NCBI GenBank assembly: GCA_003996215.1
Contig: QJPP01003157.1
Location: 1 to 64,000 of the forward strand
DNA: 64,000 bases
Direction: 5' to 3'
Origin: Jaltomata sinuosa
Taxonomy: Eukaryota > Streptophyta > Magnoliopsida > Solanales > Solanaceae
Under the pieces are notes generated by a model, which was not told the DNA's origin, ran no database searches, and saw only the letters and a program-made list of their open reading frames with translations. This document shows positions 23,310-35,131 of the stretch, in pieces (the first letter of the stretch is position 1; every line of letters starts with the position of its first letter). The position numbers and the translations under genes are program-made.

Positions 23310-25987
23310 TTTCCCCTTCCGCATTTCTTCTTCTTTTTCATTCGCATTTCTTCCGTGGTTGAAGATCTCTAAGGTCATTTTTTAGTGTGGAATTATCCTA
23401 GGGTGCTAGGGTAGTATATTCCTTGGCCGTGATTGTTCCTTTGTCATAAATTGGTGAGTTTTCCTCTTCAATTCCGCTGAATTCCTCATTGATTCCCTCT
23501 TTTCCCCTTGGCTTTGTAAGGGCACTTTGTCCCTTTATCCTTCACGAGTCATGCTCATTTTTTGAGCATGTACTCTTGGCAAGGCTAGGAATGTCATGAT
23601 AATTTTTGTTTTTGGATTTGAGTTGCGGGGCCCATGGGCACTCTTTTCACCTAGATTTTTGACCCGACTACACTTTTAGCAATATGAGTACTTATAGCTT
23701 CGTTTTGATGCATAGAATATTTTCTTGGTAGTTTGTTCATGAGTTGGAGCTTCTTAGAGCAGTTCGATCCTGGACGATGCCCGTTCTCGCAGCTAGTCGT
23801 CGGACGACATATAGGTTATAGTTTCCCCTAACTAGAATCTGCGTATATAGACTATAACTGCACTAATTAGTATCCTTGGGAGGGTTGTTATAGGTTGGTA
23901 CCCTAGACCTTGTTCGCCTTTATGTCTATTTATTTTATACGTTGTTTGCAGTATTCGTGTAGTATTGCTATTTCACTCTTGTGTCCTCGTATGGCCTTTG
24001 TTTATGACTCTGGACCATAGACGGTGGGATATTTGTGAATGTTCGTGAGGCCCGAACATCGTGACCTTACTTTAGGCTGACTATCTATGTTGTAGAACTG
24101 ATTTTGCCTGTGCAGGGCTGATAGAAATGTTTGTGAGCCATTTTGGGCTAATAAAATGTTGTGAGCATATAATTCATGAAAAAGGATTTTCCTGCATGTT
24201 TTACTACTGTTTTGTCTTTGGGCCGACATTCACCAGTTTTCTAAACTTTGCATGGCCTTTAGGGCCCATTTTCAGTTTAAATAATGATAAAATGTGATTT
24301 AGAACTAACCAGTGGATTTTCTTGACATAAAAGTAGTACTATGTGATTTTCTCACTATTTTTCTTACTGACACTAGACTCGGCTGCACCGGAGTGCTAGG
24401 CATGCTTTTACTATGTATGTAGGCCTGGATACGCCCTAAGAACCCTTTGAGAGGGTTATAGAGACTTTGATTATTGATTTTAGACTCGGATATACTTTGG
24501 GCACACTTTGAGAGGGTCTTTTGAGATTACTACTACTGTTTTAGACCCGATTTTATTCCAGACACGTACTACAAGATTTTGAGTATTGAGCTACACTTGA
24601 GATTGTGTGGTTTTTATATATGGTCTATGAGTAGACCTCCATGGACCCTGTCATTCTTGAGTTATCGGCTATGGGCCGACGCACACGCCAGGAGGAGGGG
24701 TGTACGGCGAAGTAGAGGTACACATGTTAATTCCTTCCATGGGTCCCACCTCTATTGGGCCTTTGGGGTACCAGAGGGGGAACATATAGTTCACTACCAC
24801 ATCATATTCATCACATCATCATCCTGCATATTGTATTTTGATTCCACCCTTATTTGTTGTGTATTTAGTGTACGCTCCGGTTGTATGGATGGTCGGAGGG
24901 TTTGTTCTTACTTGATTGTGTTCCTCGGTTATTTGGGAGGCCATTGGGAGTGTAGGAAGATTATATTTTTCTGTTCATTTCTTAGAGCTTGTTATGACCT
25001 TTGGTACAAGTTGTATCGGTGGTTTTAGCATGTTGAGGCACCAATTTGGGACTATGATTGTTGAGAGGCTAGTGGGACTTGTATTGTTGAGATACTGATT
25101 GTGTAGCCATCTGAGCGGTTGTGGGGTATTATATTATATTCCTTGTTGTGGTTTTCATTAGCGGATCTGGATACTTGTGGTTTAGTTGTTGTATCCTAGG
25201 ATTATACTTGAGAAACTTTTGTACCTCTATTCTTATCTTAAAACTGATATCCTTAGCATGTTTCTGTTAGTATATGGATTCTAGTTTGATTCTTGGCTTG
25301 CTTTCCTTCTTTCCCTTTATTTTTGAGGTTACTGGTATACCGCCTATCTCTTTGAACTCCCTTTTTATATGTACTGTTGTTGCAGGGATCCCAGGTGCAT
25401 CCTTCCTTCTCCCTTCTTTCACCTGTATTTCTGTGTATGTATATATTCTGTGCTATAATATTATACTTGTAACTCTTGGTTGATTACTCTTTGTGCTAGT
25501 TCCTTGTGCTTCCTCCTTGTTTTCTGTGACTATTTTCTTGTATTCTACTTATTACTGCTTTTATATTTTATGTGCTCTCAGTCGGCCTATGATGCCGACT
25601 GGGTACCCGTTATTTAGCAATTGGTGCTCATACTACACTTCTGCACTCTTTGGTGCAGATATTAGTGTGAGCTTTCGCTGTTGATCACATGGAGACTCAT
25701 GCAACTTTTGAGTATTCGAGACTAGGGTGAGCGCTTGATGAATGAGGCTTGACCACATCTCGTCTCTTGTACTGTTACACTTTATCTATTCAAAGATAGT
25801 TGTATAGTTTATTTTGTTACATCAGGCACTTATATTCTATTTAGAAGCTCCTGTACTAACGATACCAAGTCTTGGGGTTGGTGTAGTGTTCTTGCCCATT
25901 ACTAAACTTTTTGGGCTACGAGAATTGGTTTGCGTATTAGAGGGTTGTAGGTACCATCTGGAACTTAGAAATTGGGTAGTGATAGCT

Positions 25988-26005
25988 TGGTATCAAAGCC
26001 CTAGG
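25988..26005 (+). other. Primer binding site of element D
   Basis: TGGTATCAAAGCCCTAGG, complementary to the 3' end of initiator Met tRNA except for one change (A for G after TATCA). Confidence 0.88.
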
Positions 26006-26191
26006 ATCACCAGTGTCATAGTACAGAAGCAAGTGTCTAAGTAGAGTCTCACAGATTGGTACGATGACGTCCGTATCTTATCTGCGAGAGGCTACAGGGA
26101 ACTGTTAGGAAAAGCTCCATCTTCTTGTCTCCTTATCGTGTGTTCCTGGCTCTATTGACTTCTAAAGTACAATTGTTTGATTCCTTCCCAG

Positions 26192-27243
26192 ATGCCTAAG
26201 ACGAGTACGATAGCGGGTGAAGTCGAGGCTTCTATGCTTGTTGCATCAGTGCTCCCATCAGTACCACGACTTCATAGTGAGAGTTTACCACATCAAATAG
26301 GGGGAGTGGGACTAGCCCATCCTCCGATCAGAATCATGGCTACCCCAGTTCTTTAGGACATTGTGGCTAGGACACTGAGTCCTCCAGTGGGTGTTTTAGT
26401 TAGGGTTGATCTTCCAGTTCTTCAACAAGGTTGTATATCTGTATTGGAGTATGAGGAGATATTTCATGAGATGGTTAGACATACTTCTAGGATGGTGCCT
26501 ACACAGTTTTAGAGGGTTCAGAGTTTTGTGGGAGGCTTGATTTCAGCGCTCCATTTAGCAATCGAGCACCTCGTTATAATTGAGATGACCTTCCTTCAGG
26601 TAGTGGATTATGCTTGGTTTGTTGAGGGTTTATGTCGTGAGGAATATGGAGGTAGTAGTAAGAAGCATCATTATTAGGGTAGTTTTTGAGATTCTCAGAC
26701 TCGAGGTGGGGGATTGTCTGCTAGGGATCAGTTTCATTGCTTCTTATCTAGCAGACCATTTTCAGTTGCTCCACGGATTCCAAAGGATGTTTGTGTAGGA
26801 CATGTTGAGAATAGTAAATAGGGTACTGGTCAGATTCTTCGAGGTTTGCATTCAGCGTGTGTAGGCCGTGGTGGCGGATCAGGTTCAGTGAGATCATTCC
26901 ATCAGACTTCATCTGGTAGGGTCTGCATTTGATATTGTGAGTGTGGGAACTTTGTTAGGGATTACCCCATGGTCCCACCTTCCAGTCAGCAGGGTTTTAG
27001 GGGTGGTCCCCAGTCAGTGAGTGATATTGCACAGGGTTATAGGGGTGGTCCCCAGGTGGTTAGAGGTGGCTTATAGCGAAGTTGTTCAGGTACCAGTCCA
27101 GAGCCAATAGGCACTGTGCGTCAGAGTAGGACTTCTTTGGGTTGCTATAGTTGTGGGGTGATGGGTCATTATTCTAAATACTGCCCCCATCAAGGGATGA
27201 TCGAGCCTTCAACTTCGACTACTTTGGCAAGCATTACACACTG
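26192..27243 (+). pseudogene. Element D gag with CCHC knuckle (broken)
   Basis: Start ATG at 26192 (MPKTSTIAGEVEAS), about 190 nt after the primer site. The frame can be followed to a single zinc knuckle C-X2-C-X4-H-X4-C (CYSCGVMGHYSKYC, 27143-27184), preceded by a Gly, Pro, Gln and Ser rich linker with repeats of GFRGGPQS/GYRGGPQV type. At least eight stops interrupt it; several are TAG where CAG would be expected. Gag packages element RNA; this copy cannot make it whole. Confidence 0.82.
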
Positions 27244-30189
27244 ACAGTCCGATGCCCCTCTTGATGGGCCAGAGTTACAAGTTTCCAATGTTATTGCTCC
27301 ATGTACGACTCTTCTTACCTTCGGTTGGTGATAGCCTAGCTCGCGTTACGATTCTCCCCTTTTTGTGTATTTTCTTAGGTGCCTTCCTGTTCTATTTGTT
27401 TAGTTGTTTTCTATCAGAGTTTGTAGTTCTATTCGTGTGTTTTCAGTATTACATCTCTTTTTAGTAGTAGATGGGGTAAGTTGACCTTGAGAGGTGTTTT
27501 CCTGGGGTTGTAGCTCGTGGGTAGGTTTTTTTAAGCTTGCTTCCTGTTCGTTGTGGTTATAGGCTTGATTTGAGGTCTTTTTTTGCTAGCGGTACTAGAT
27601 GGTTGTTGCCTAGACCGTTATCTAGCATCTGCCAGAGGTTCTTGTGTTGGTTCGATGTGATTTTGATGGTAGTGTTAGAGTTTGAGGACCTGTTTTAAGT
27701 CGCGTGGTGTTGTATAAGTTAGTAAGCATTGGTTGGTTTTTGTGTTCTCAAAAAATTAGAGTCAATCCTCTTGTTCGGTTGGTTTAGCAGGTTAGCAGGT
27801 TGGGGTTGTTTCCTTGCTTTCTTCTGCTTCAAGCCCAGTATGAGATGTTTTCCCTTGTTTTTCCCCAGTCCCTGCTGGGATGAGTTTTGATCATAGTTTT
27901 TTGGTCACGTTTTTTATTATGGCATTGTGGTCGGATTCTGGCTTTATCTATTTGGCTAAGTGTTGATTGTAGCATCGTGACTGAGGTTTGGATGTGGAAT
28001 TGTGACATTACGGTTGGATTGTGACTATAGCTTTTTTAGTTAAGTTAGGCATTCAGCCATTCCTCATTCTGTCATATCAGGTGTTGCCGGTAAGAGTTGT
28101 AGGAGCTAAAGGAGTAGCTCTAGGTTTTATTTGAGAAAGAATTTGTATGGTTCAGTGTATCCTAAGAAATAGTTTCGTTGGTTTGCGAAGGAAGATGATG
28201 ACTCCTTGTGTGGATGTGTGTGTTCTATCAGCTGACTGATGTGATTACTTAGAGTTTGCTTAGGTTTGTGTGTTGATGTTGTGATTCGACCGACTACGGA
28301 TTGTAGAGAATTTTTCTTCGTTTGGTTTGAGGTAAGATTTCTTTCTAGTAGGAGATCGAGGCAGTGCTCATTTTAAGTACTACATTCAGGAGCTTGTTGC
28401 TTTGACTGGGGTTTCCTTGTCATATTCTTTGAAGGATCCAAGTTTCATTAGCATCTACAGATTGAGGAGTTGGTATATCCAAAGCTTAGTAAGCTCCAGT
28501 TCCTATAAGTGTTCATCGGTAGTGCATGGGTCTACCCAGAGGTTTGATAGAGGTATTGATTGCCAACTAGAGTTGGGTTCAAAATTGTGGCATAGCCAGT
28601 TCGTGGGAGTTTCTCTTTAGTTACCGTATCCTTGTGCCGGAAGGCAGTGAGTGCAGGCCACTAGGCTTTTTTACTTCGTTTTAAGAGTGTCTATTGGCCT
28701 TAGACACCCAGTCCTCGTCTAACCCCTGGTTTAGGCTGAACATTCCAGATTTCAGCAGTATCCTTAATAGTAAGCGTCTCCTTCTACCTTGGTTAGACAG
28801 ACTCGGCGGTGTCAGTTCAAGGATTAGCGCTTGTAAGTTATGCGTGATCAGGTTGCGTGGGTTAAGACTAGCGAGGCTATTTTGGGTTCTAAGGGTACTT
28901 TGAGACTTATGGCTGCCTTTGTTTTCCAAGAGTTTGATAGCTTTCTTAGTTTATTTTTCGAGGGTCGTCTTCTATATGGGGTTCCAGTATTGGTTAGACT
29001 CGATCAGTATGGACTAGAAGCTCGGTACATTGTATGCTTCTGAGTTGCTGGTTCGTGTGCTGATGCAGTAAAATGGTTGATTCGAACCAAAGAGGTAAGT
29101 TGATGGGTTATGAAGATTTCTATATCTACATGGAGGCTTTGGACTTCAGACACCCTTTCCTTTGCCTAAGGGGTGTCTTGACTTGACATTCGTGGTATGG
29201 TGGATTTCTTTCCGAGGTGCGCTTAGCAAGGTGATGTCAAATCCGAGTAATGTTTGGGTAATTAGAGTAGTAGCAGTACTTCTAGTGCTTGGAGCTTGAT
29301 TATTGGCTACGGTCTTCGTGGCAGGATTACCACACTCTTTGCAAGATCTTGGTTTCGGTTTAGGTTATTTGGGCAGGTTTCCCTGTTTCAATTGATTCAG
29401 ACTTGGAATAGTTCAGTGAGGTCGGCTTGGTTTGACAGATTGGAAATTTTTCCATTGACGCAAGATGTTCATGCATGACTTTCCTAACCCTAGCATGCAA
29501 AATTCAATCAAGTTTAGATGGTTAGTTCAGATGGTGTTAGGTAACGAGGTTGGTCTTTGCAAGAGGGTTCATCCGATGGTTGATGGTCAGTTGGGGTAAA
29601 ACTACTATGGTTGTCGAGTATGTGCTTTGGGTTAGTATTTTGGATGTCAGAAGGTAGTAGGCTATAGCTTAGCTTAGAGTGAATCTGAGTAAAAAGGGTG
29701 ACTTCGTTCGTGATGGAGTATAAGCGGGAACTATGGGCTCCAGTGTTTTAGCTGATATTTCGGGGGTGGTTTGAATGATCGACTTATATGGAACTTCCTG
29801 TTTGTTGTGCAAAAGGATTCAGTTCAGAATGGAAGGGTTTTGCAGATCAGCGGGTTCATGGGTTAGAGTTTTTAGGTTGAAAGCTTTCTTGGTGAACTTT
29901 GTTGTGGTTTCAAGGGTTTAAGTTCTATGTGTTGACAACCTTGGTTCTTTGGTTTTAATATTGTGTCGGTGCTTCCAGTTAAGAATCTCGAGGTTCAGTT
30001 TGGGTTGACAGGCCTTTGGAGCTTAGGGTTGGGTTCTAGCCCGGCTAATAAGGAGTTAAGGCTTGGTTGTATTCTTGGGTTCCGTTCTATTGGTTGTCGT
30101 CTGGTCGAGGAGGCTACCCTAGTTGTCCGAGAGAGTAGTGTAGGATTTTTATCCACAGTTGGTAAGCTTCTGCTTTTCCTTTCCTTCTT
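27244..30189 (+). other. Element D internal region without recognisable pol
   Basis: About 2.9 kb between gag and the pre-LTR stem-loop. Short open frames (such as 28402-28620 and 29963-30217) show no protease, RT, RNase H or integrase motif that I can find on the plus strand, and none is clear on the minus strand. Confidence 0.5.
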
Positions 30190-30227
30190 GACTTTCAGGG
30201 ATAAAAGTCCTTTTTAGTAATGGATGA
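30190..30227 (+). other. Pre-LTR stem-loop and polypurine region of element D
   Basis: GACTTTC-AGGGAT-AAAAGTC (30190-30209) forms a stem with one inner mismatch and a six-base loop, 18-19 nt before the right LTR. The tract after it (TTTTTAGTAATGGATGA) is a poor polypurine tract. Confidence 0.65.
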
Positions 30228-30904
30228 TGTAATGACCCTTCCGGTCATTCTCGTGTTTTCACCTTTCTTGTACTGTAAGGGCCCTAAGTTATTTATGACT
30301 TGCTGGAACTAGTAGTTTTCCGTCTGCTTGGTCTTTATAGCCGTTTCCTTATTTTAGAGCTTTAAATTTGTAAATCATTGACTTCGGTCAACATTCTTGG
30401 TAATCGTGCTCAAAATAAAATTCCAACAGTTCTATTAGATCTGGAGCATGGACTTTGGTCTGGTTGGACCTTTAGTCGGGATCCAAGAGCTATTCAGCTT
30501 GGAATTCTCTCATTCTGTGTTTTTAGGCCAATTGAGCTTGTATTGTTGACTTTGGTCAACATTTGGAGAAGACGGCCTCAGATTGATATTCTGCCAATGA
30601 TGTTTGCTCTGAAATATCGAGTTTAGGCTAGAGGGACCATTGGTTCAGTTCCCGAGGATTCTGAACTTGATTTCGACCTTAGGTTCTGTTTTGGACATGT
30701 TGGCCTAAAGGTTAATTTTGGGTGCAGGGCCCACTTTTCATTAAATCAACCTCTGTTGGAAGTCTCGTTGATTTCGTTGAGTTGAGAACTTCGTTTCGAC
30801 TCTAATAGCATATTTGGTTTATGAGTATCAGGTTCCGATTGTGCCCTGAATACCCTATTGAAGTTTCTTGTTCTGTTGGTTTTCAATTGCTGGTATGGCC
30901 GAAA

Positions 30905-31165
30905 TTTGTTCATCGCGATCTCGAAGCAAGACCTTCGTGATTTCGAAGGTCTGACTTTTTTTTCATTGCAATCTCGAAGTGTTTATCGCGATAGCAATGA
31001 AGAACATCTTTGTTCATCGTGAAGTTGAAGGGTTTTCTCCCGATAGCGATGAAGGTCCTGCTCCTTTGTTCATCATGATTTCGAAGTTTGACCATTGCGA
31101 TTGCGATGAGTTTTCCAGTTTGTTCATCGCAATCTTGATAGTTTTTCTCGAGATAGCGATGAACA
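30905..31165 (+). repeat. Palindrome cluster of element D right LTR
   Basis: The same arrangement of CATCGCGATCTCGAAG and CGATAGCGATGAA words as 23032-23290, with point changes scattered among them. The TATA box follows at 31178. Confidence 0.8.
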
Positions 31166-31177
31166 AATTCCTGGTAG

Positions 31178-31185
31178 TATAAATA
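31178..31185 (+). promoter_or_regulatory. TATA box of element D right LTR
   Basis: TATAAATA, identical with its surroundings to 23302-23309. Confidence 0.75.
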
Positions 31186-33748
31186 TTTCTCCTTCCTCGT
31201 TTCTTTTTCTTTCCAACCGCATATCTTCCATGGTTGAAGAGCTCTAAGGTCAATTTTCAGTGTGGAATCATCGTAGGGTGCTGGGGTGGTTTATTCCTTG
31301 CCCCTGTTCCTTCCTTTGTCGTAAATTGGTGAGTTTTCCACTTTAATTCCGCTAAATTCCTCTTTGATTCCCTCTTTTTCCCTTGGCTTCGTAAGGGTTG
31401 TTTGGCCCTTTATCCTTCACGAATCATGCTCAATTTTAAGCCTGTACTCCTGGCAAGGCTAGGAACTTCATGATAGTTTTTGTTTCTAGATTTGGATTGC
31501 GGGGCCCATAGGCCCGCTTTTGACCCGGCTACACTTGTAGCAATATGGGTACCGTTAGCTTCATTTTGATGCGTAGAATATTGTCTTGATAGTTTGCTCA
31601 TCAGTTGGAGCTTCTGAGAGCAGTTCAAGCATGGACGATGTCGTTCCTGCAGCTAGTCGTCAGACGACAGGTAGGTTATGGTTTCCACTATCTAGACTCT
31701 GTGTATATAGACTATAACTACATTATTTAGTATCCTTGGGTGGGTTGTTATATGTTGGTACCCCAGACCTTGATCGCCTTTCTGTCTATTATTTCATACA
31801 TTGTTGTAGTATTCGTGTAGTATTGCTATTTCACCCTTGTGGCTTTGTGTAGCCTTTGTTTATGACTCATTACCATAGACAAGGGAATATTTGGGAATGT
31901 CCGTGAGTCCCAGTCATCGTGACCTTACTTTAGATTGGCTATCTCTGTTATAGAACCACTTGTGCCTGTGCAGGGCTGACACGAATGTTTGTGAGCCATT
32001 TTGGGTAATCTATTATTTACGAGCATATCATTCATGAAAAAGGATTTTCCTGCATGTTTTACTGCTGTTTTGGCTTCGGGTTGACTATCACCGATTTTCT
32101 AAACTTTGCATGGCCTCGAGGGCCCATTTTTGGTATAAATGATGATAAAACAAGATTTAGAACTGACCGGTGGATTTTCTTGACATAAAAGTGGTACTAT
32201 GTGATTTTCTCACTGGTCTTCTTAATTACACTAGACTCGGCTACGCCAGAGTGCTAGGAATGTTTTTACTACGTAATTAGACCTGGATACGCCCCGGGCA
32301 CCCTTTGAGAGTTTTATGCAGACTTTGATTACAGATTTTAAATCCGTATATACTTCGGGCATCCATTGATAGGGTCTTTTGAGATTATTACTACTATTTT
32401 AGCCCCAGTTTGATTCTGGGCACGTACTATGAGATTTTTAGTATTGAGCTACACTTGAGATTACACAGCTTTATTATATGGTCTACGAGTAGACCTCCAT
32501 GGACCCTGTCATTCCTGGGTTATTGGCTATGGGCTTATGCACATGCCAGGAGGAAGGGTGTACGGTGGAGTAGAGGTACACGGGTAGAGTCCTTCCATGG
32601 GTCCAGCCTCTATTGGTCCTTTGGGGTACTAGAGGGGGAATATACAGGTTACTATCACATCAGATTTATCACATCATCATCCTACATATTGTATTCCGAT
32701 TCCATCCTTGGTTGTTGTGTGCTCAGTGTACTCTCTGGTTGTATGGTCGGCGAGAGGGTTTGTTCTCACTTGATTATGTTCCTCGGTTGTATGGGCGACC
32801 GTTGGGACTGTAGGTAGATTATATTTCTCCGTTCATTTCTTAGAGCTTGTTATAACCTTTGGTACCAGTTGGATTAGAGGTTTTAGCCTGTTGAGGCACC
32901 GGCTTGGGACTTTGATTGTTGAGAGGATAGTGGGACCTTTATTGTTGAGATACTGATTGTGTAGTTGTCTGAGCGGTTATGGGGTGTTGAATTCTATTCC
33001 TTGTTGTGGTTTTCATTAGCGGATCTGAGTACTTGTTGTTTAGTTGTTCCATCCTAGGATTATACTTAAGAAACTTTTGTACGTCTATTCTTATCTTGAA
33101 ACTGATGTCTTTAGCATGTTTTTGTTAGTATATGTCTTCTAGTTTGATTGTTGGCTTGCATTCCTTCTTTCCCCTTATTTTTGAGGTTACCAGTATACCG
33201 CCCATCTCTTTAAACTCTCTTTTTATATGTACTGTTGTTGCGGGTATCCCAGGTGCATCTTTCTCCCTTCTTTCACCTGTGTTTCTGTGTATGTATATCT
33301 TCAGTGCTACCATGTTATACTTGTAACTCTTGGTTGATTACTCTGTGTGCTATTTCCTTGTTCTTCCTCCTTATTTTTCGTGACTGTTTTCTTGTATTCT
33401 GCTTATTACTGCTTTCATATTTTATATTCGCTCAATCGACCGATGATGCCTACTGGGTACCCATTAATTAGCAATTGGTGCTCATACTACACCTCTGCTC
33501 TCTTTGGTGCAAATATTAGTGTGAGCTTTTGCCGTTGATCGCGTGGAGACTCGTGTAGCTTCTGAGTATTTGAGACTAGGGTGAGCGCCTGATGAACAGG
33601 GCTAGACCGCATCTCATCTCTTGTATTGTTACTCTTTATGTATTCACAGACAGTTGCGTTGTCTATTTTGTTACATTTAGCACTTGTATTCTATTTAGTA
33701 TCTCCTGTACTAATAATACCAAGTCTTGGGGTTGGGGTAGTGTTCTTG

Positions 33749-33756
33749 TATATAAG

Positions 33757-33811
<55 letters not shown>
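33749..33811. repeat. TA/TG microsatellite in element D right LTR
   Basis: TA repeats broken twice by TG. It lies in the 144 bp segment absent from the left LTR of D. Confidence 0.93.
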
Positions 33812-33812
<1 letters not shown>

Positions 33813-33982
33813 CAGGCTTTGCTTCCGCGTTGTATTTATCTTATTTTGCTTTCGCTTATTTATGTGCATTGTGTGTATTGGTTAGGTAGTAGACCATTAC
33901 TAACAATTCCGCACTACGGGAATTGATTCGCCTATTTGGGTTGTAGGTGCCATCATGAACTGAGAAATTAGGTCGTACAACT

Positions 33983-33999
33983 TCGTATCAGAGCCCTAG
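33983..33999 (+). other. Second primer binding site after the right LTR of D
   Basis: TCGTATCAGAGCCCTAG, again an initiator Met tRNA site with one change (C for G). A 3' LTR of a simple element would not be followed by one. Confidence 0.82.
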
Positions 34000-34011
34000 T
34001 TAACCGTTTTC

Positions 34012-34930
34012 ATAGGACTGCTAGGGTAATTTTACAGACACTTCATTTTTAGCATATTTTTGAATGAGTTGTAGCGCTTAAAACAAAAACATGCGTTACT
34101 TCTCTTGTTCTGGGATTTGGAGAATTATTTTGCTCATTATTCTTGGATAATTGAACTGATTGTTCATATTATATGTAAGAATCCTTCTTTTAGTATGAAT
34201 GTTATTATCTTCCCTTCTTCCAAAAGCATGAGTAGCTAGTCTCCCAAAACTAGGGTTTTGGGATCCATGACAAACTAAAAATGTAGGACGTGTGATATTG
34301 GGTTCGTATTGTATGCATCATATGTTGTTAATCTTGCATTTTTACTCTTTTCTAATGGTTGCAAATATTATAACAAGTCTAGGTTTGATTTGCTTAAATC
34401 AAGAAGTTAAAACTGGGTAAAAGGGATTAACAACAAAGATTCTAGAATACTGATTCTCGTCTAATGAATAACGCTTTAGAAAGGTTAATCTACTTAGAGT
34501 ATTAATTGAGTTTTGGATTTTTTCCTTTCAAGTTTGAAAGAATTAAAAAAAATGTCTATTTGGTTTAGAAATGATTAGACGTAAGAATGAATTCAATTAC
34601 TTTGTGTTATGCATATTAAATGAATCTTTTTGAACTCTAAACCCAAGGTTGTTTACAAAGCCTTGTAAACACATCCCTAGTTCATCTCTAATATTGATTT
34701 TTACTCATTGAAATTGATCATTTTTTCGTGAATTAGTCAAAGACTAAACAAAGTTTTAATAGTATAACTTCCCCACATTGTCCGGACATCATCGATTGAT
34801 AGTCATTTAAACTACTAATGACTTAACTTTCACCATATTCCCTGTGGGATTCGACCTCAACCTTTATTAGGTTCTACATTTGACAATGACCGCTTATACT
34901 TCTTAAGTGAGGTGTAATTTAGGCGTTACA
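34012..34930 (+). repeat. Element E1 5' LTR, left end missing
   Basis: It matches 53619-54579 of the complete E2 LTR and ends GGCGTTACA. The first 473 bp of the LTR are missing; sequence of element D stands there. Confidence 0.85.
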
Positions 34931-34935
34931 AATTT

Positions 34936-34953
34936 TGGTGTCGTTGCCAGGGA
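34936..34953 (+). other. Primer binding site of E1 (Asp tRNA type)
   Basis: TGGTGTCGTTGCCAGGGA. The Athila family form, complementary to Asp tRNA, is TGGCGCCGTTGCCGGGGA; two C-to-T and one G-to-A changes explain the difference. Confidence 0.83.
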
Positions 34954-35131
34954 TTACGGTTGTCTATTAAGTCCATTGTGTTTACTTGACTCTTGGTCAT
35001 ATTTTCGTATTTCTTTTATTTCTTGTTTTTCATTTTTACAGGGTACAACTTTGTGCATGCCAAGTACCCAATGCTCGGGTGTACCAATAATACCTTAAAA
35101 CCCCGAACTTGCTAAAACTCTTAGGCTGAAC

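Larger units (their letters stand above)
22348..25984 (+). repeat. Element D left LTR
   Basis: Begins TATAATGACCC (decayed TGTAATGACCC) and ends near GGGTAGTGATA. It matches 30228-33979 throughout but lacks 144 bp found at 33749-33892. A 15 bp duplication (GAGCTTGCTTGTA twice) lies at about 22367-22394. Frames of 60-150 codons inside, such as 24579-25028, recur in the partner LTR and partly in F, but not in one consistent frame. Confidence 0.88.
30228..33979 (+). repeat. Element D right LTR
   Basis: Begins TGTAATGACCC and ends AGGTCGTACA. It is followed by a second primer site, not by a target duplication, so it also served as a 5' LTR of a further unit. It holds the 144 bp segment missing from the left copy, and F has a counterpart of it. 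Confidence 0.88.
22348..34015 (+). mobile_element. Element D: large-LTR element with gag only, plus a second primer site
   Basis: LTRs at 22348-25984 and 30228-33979 (3.6 and 3.75 kb) enclose 4.2 kb. That interior starts with a Met tRNA primer site, encodes a decayed gag and ends with the pre-LTR stem-loop. After the right LTR a second primer site and about 15 more internal bases follow before E1 begins, so this is the remains of a tandem (LTR-internal-LTR-internal) array. I recognise no protease, RT or integrase motif inside, as in non-autonomous large elements that borrow enzymes. Heavy decay could also hide pol. Confidence 0.78.

Noticed and set aside
24579..25028. A 150-codon frame in D left LTR with relatives at 32410-32817 and 61708-62010 (minus)
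   Set aside because: The first half matches in one frame but the second half of F matches another frame of D. The frame is not conserved, so this is LTR similarity and not a gene.
27244..30189. GIDCQLELGSK-like stretch near 28555 as a possible RT motif
   Set aside because: Only a few residues agree with the RT motif and nothing before or after fits.
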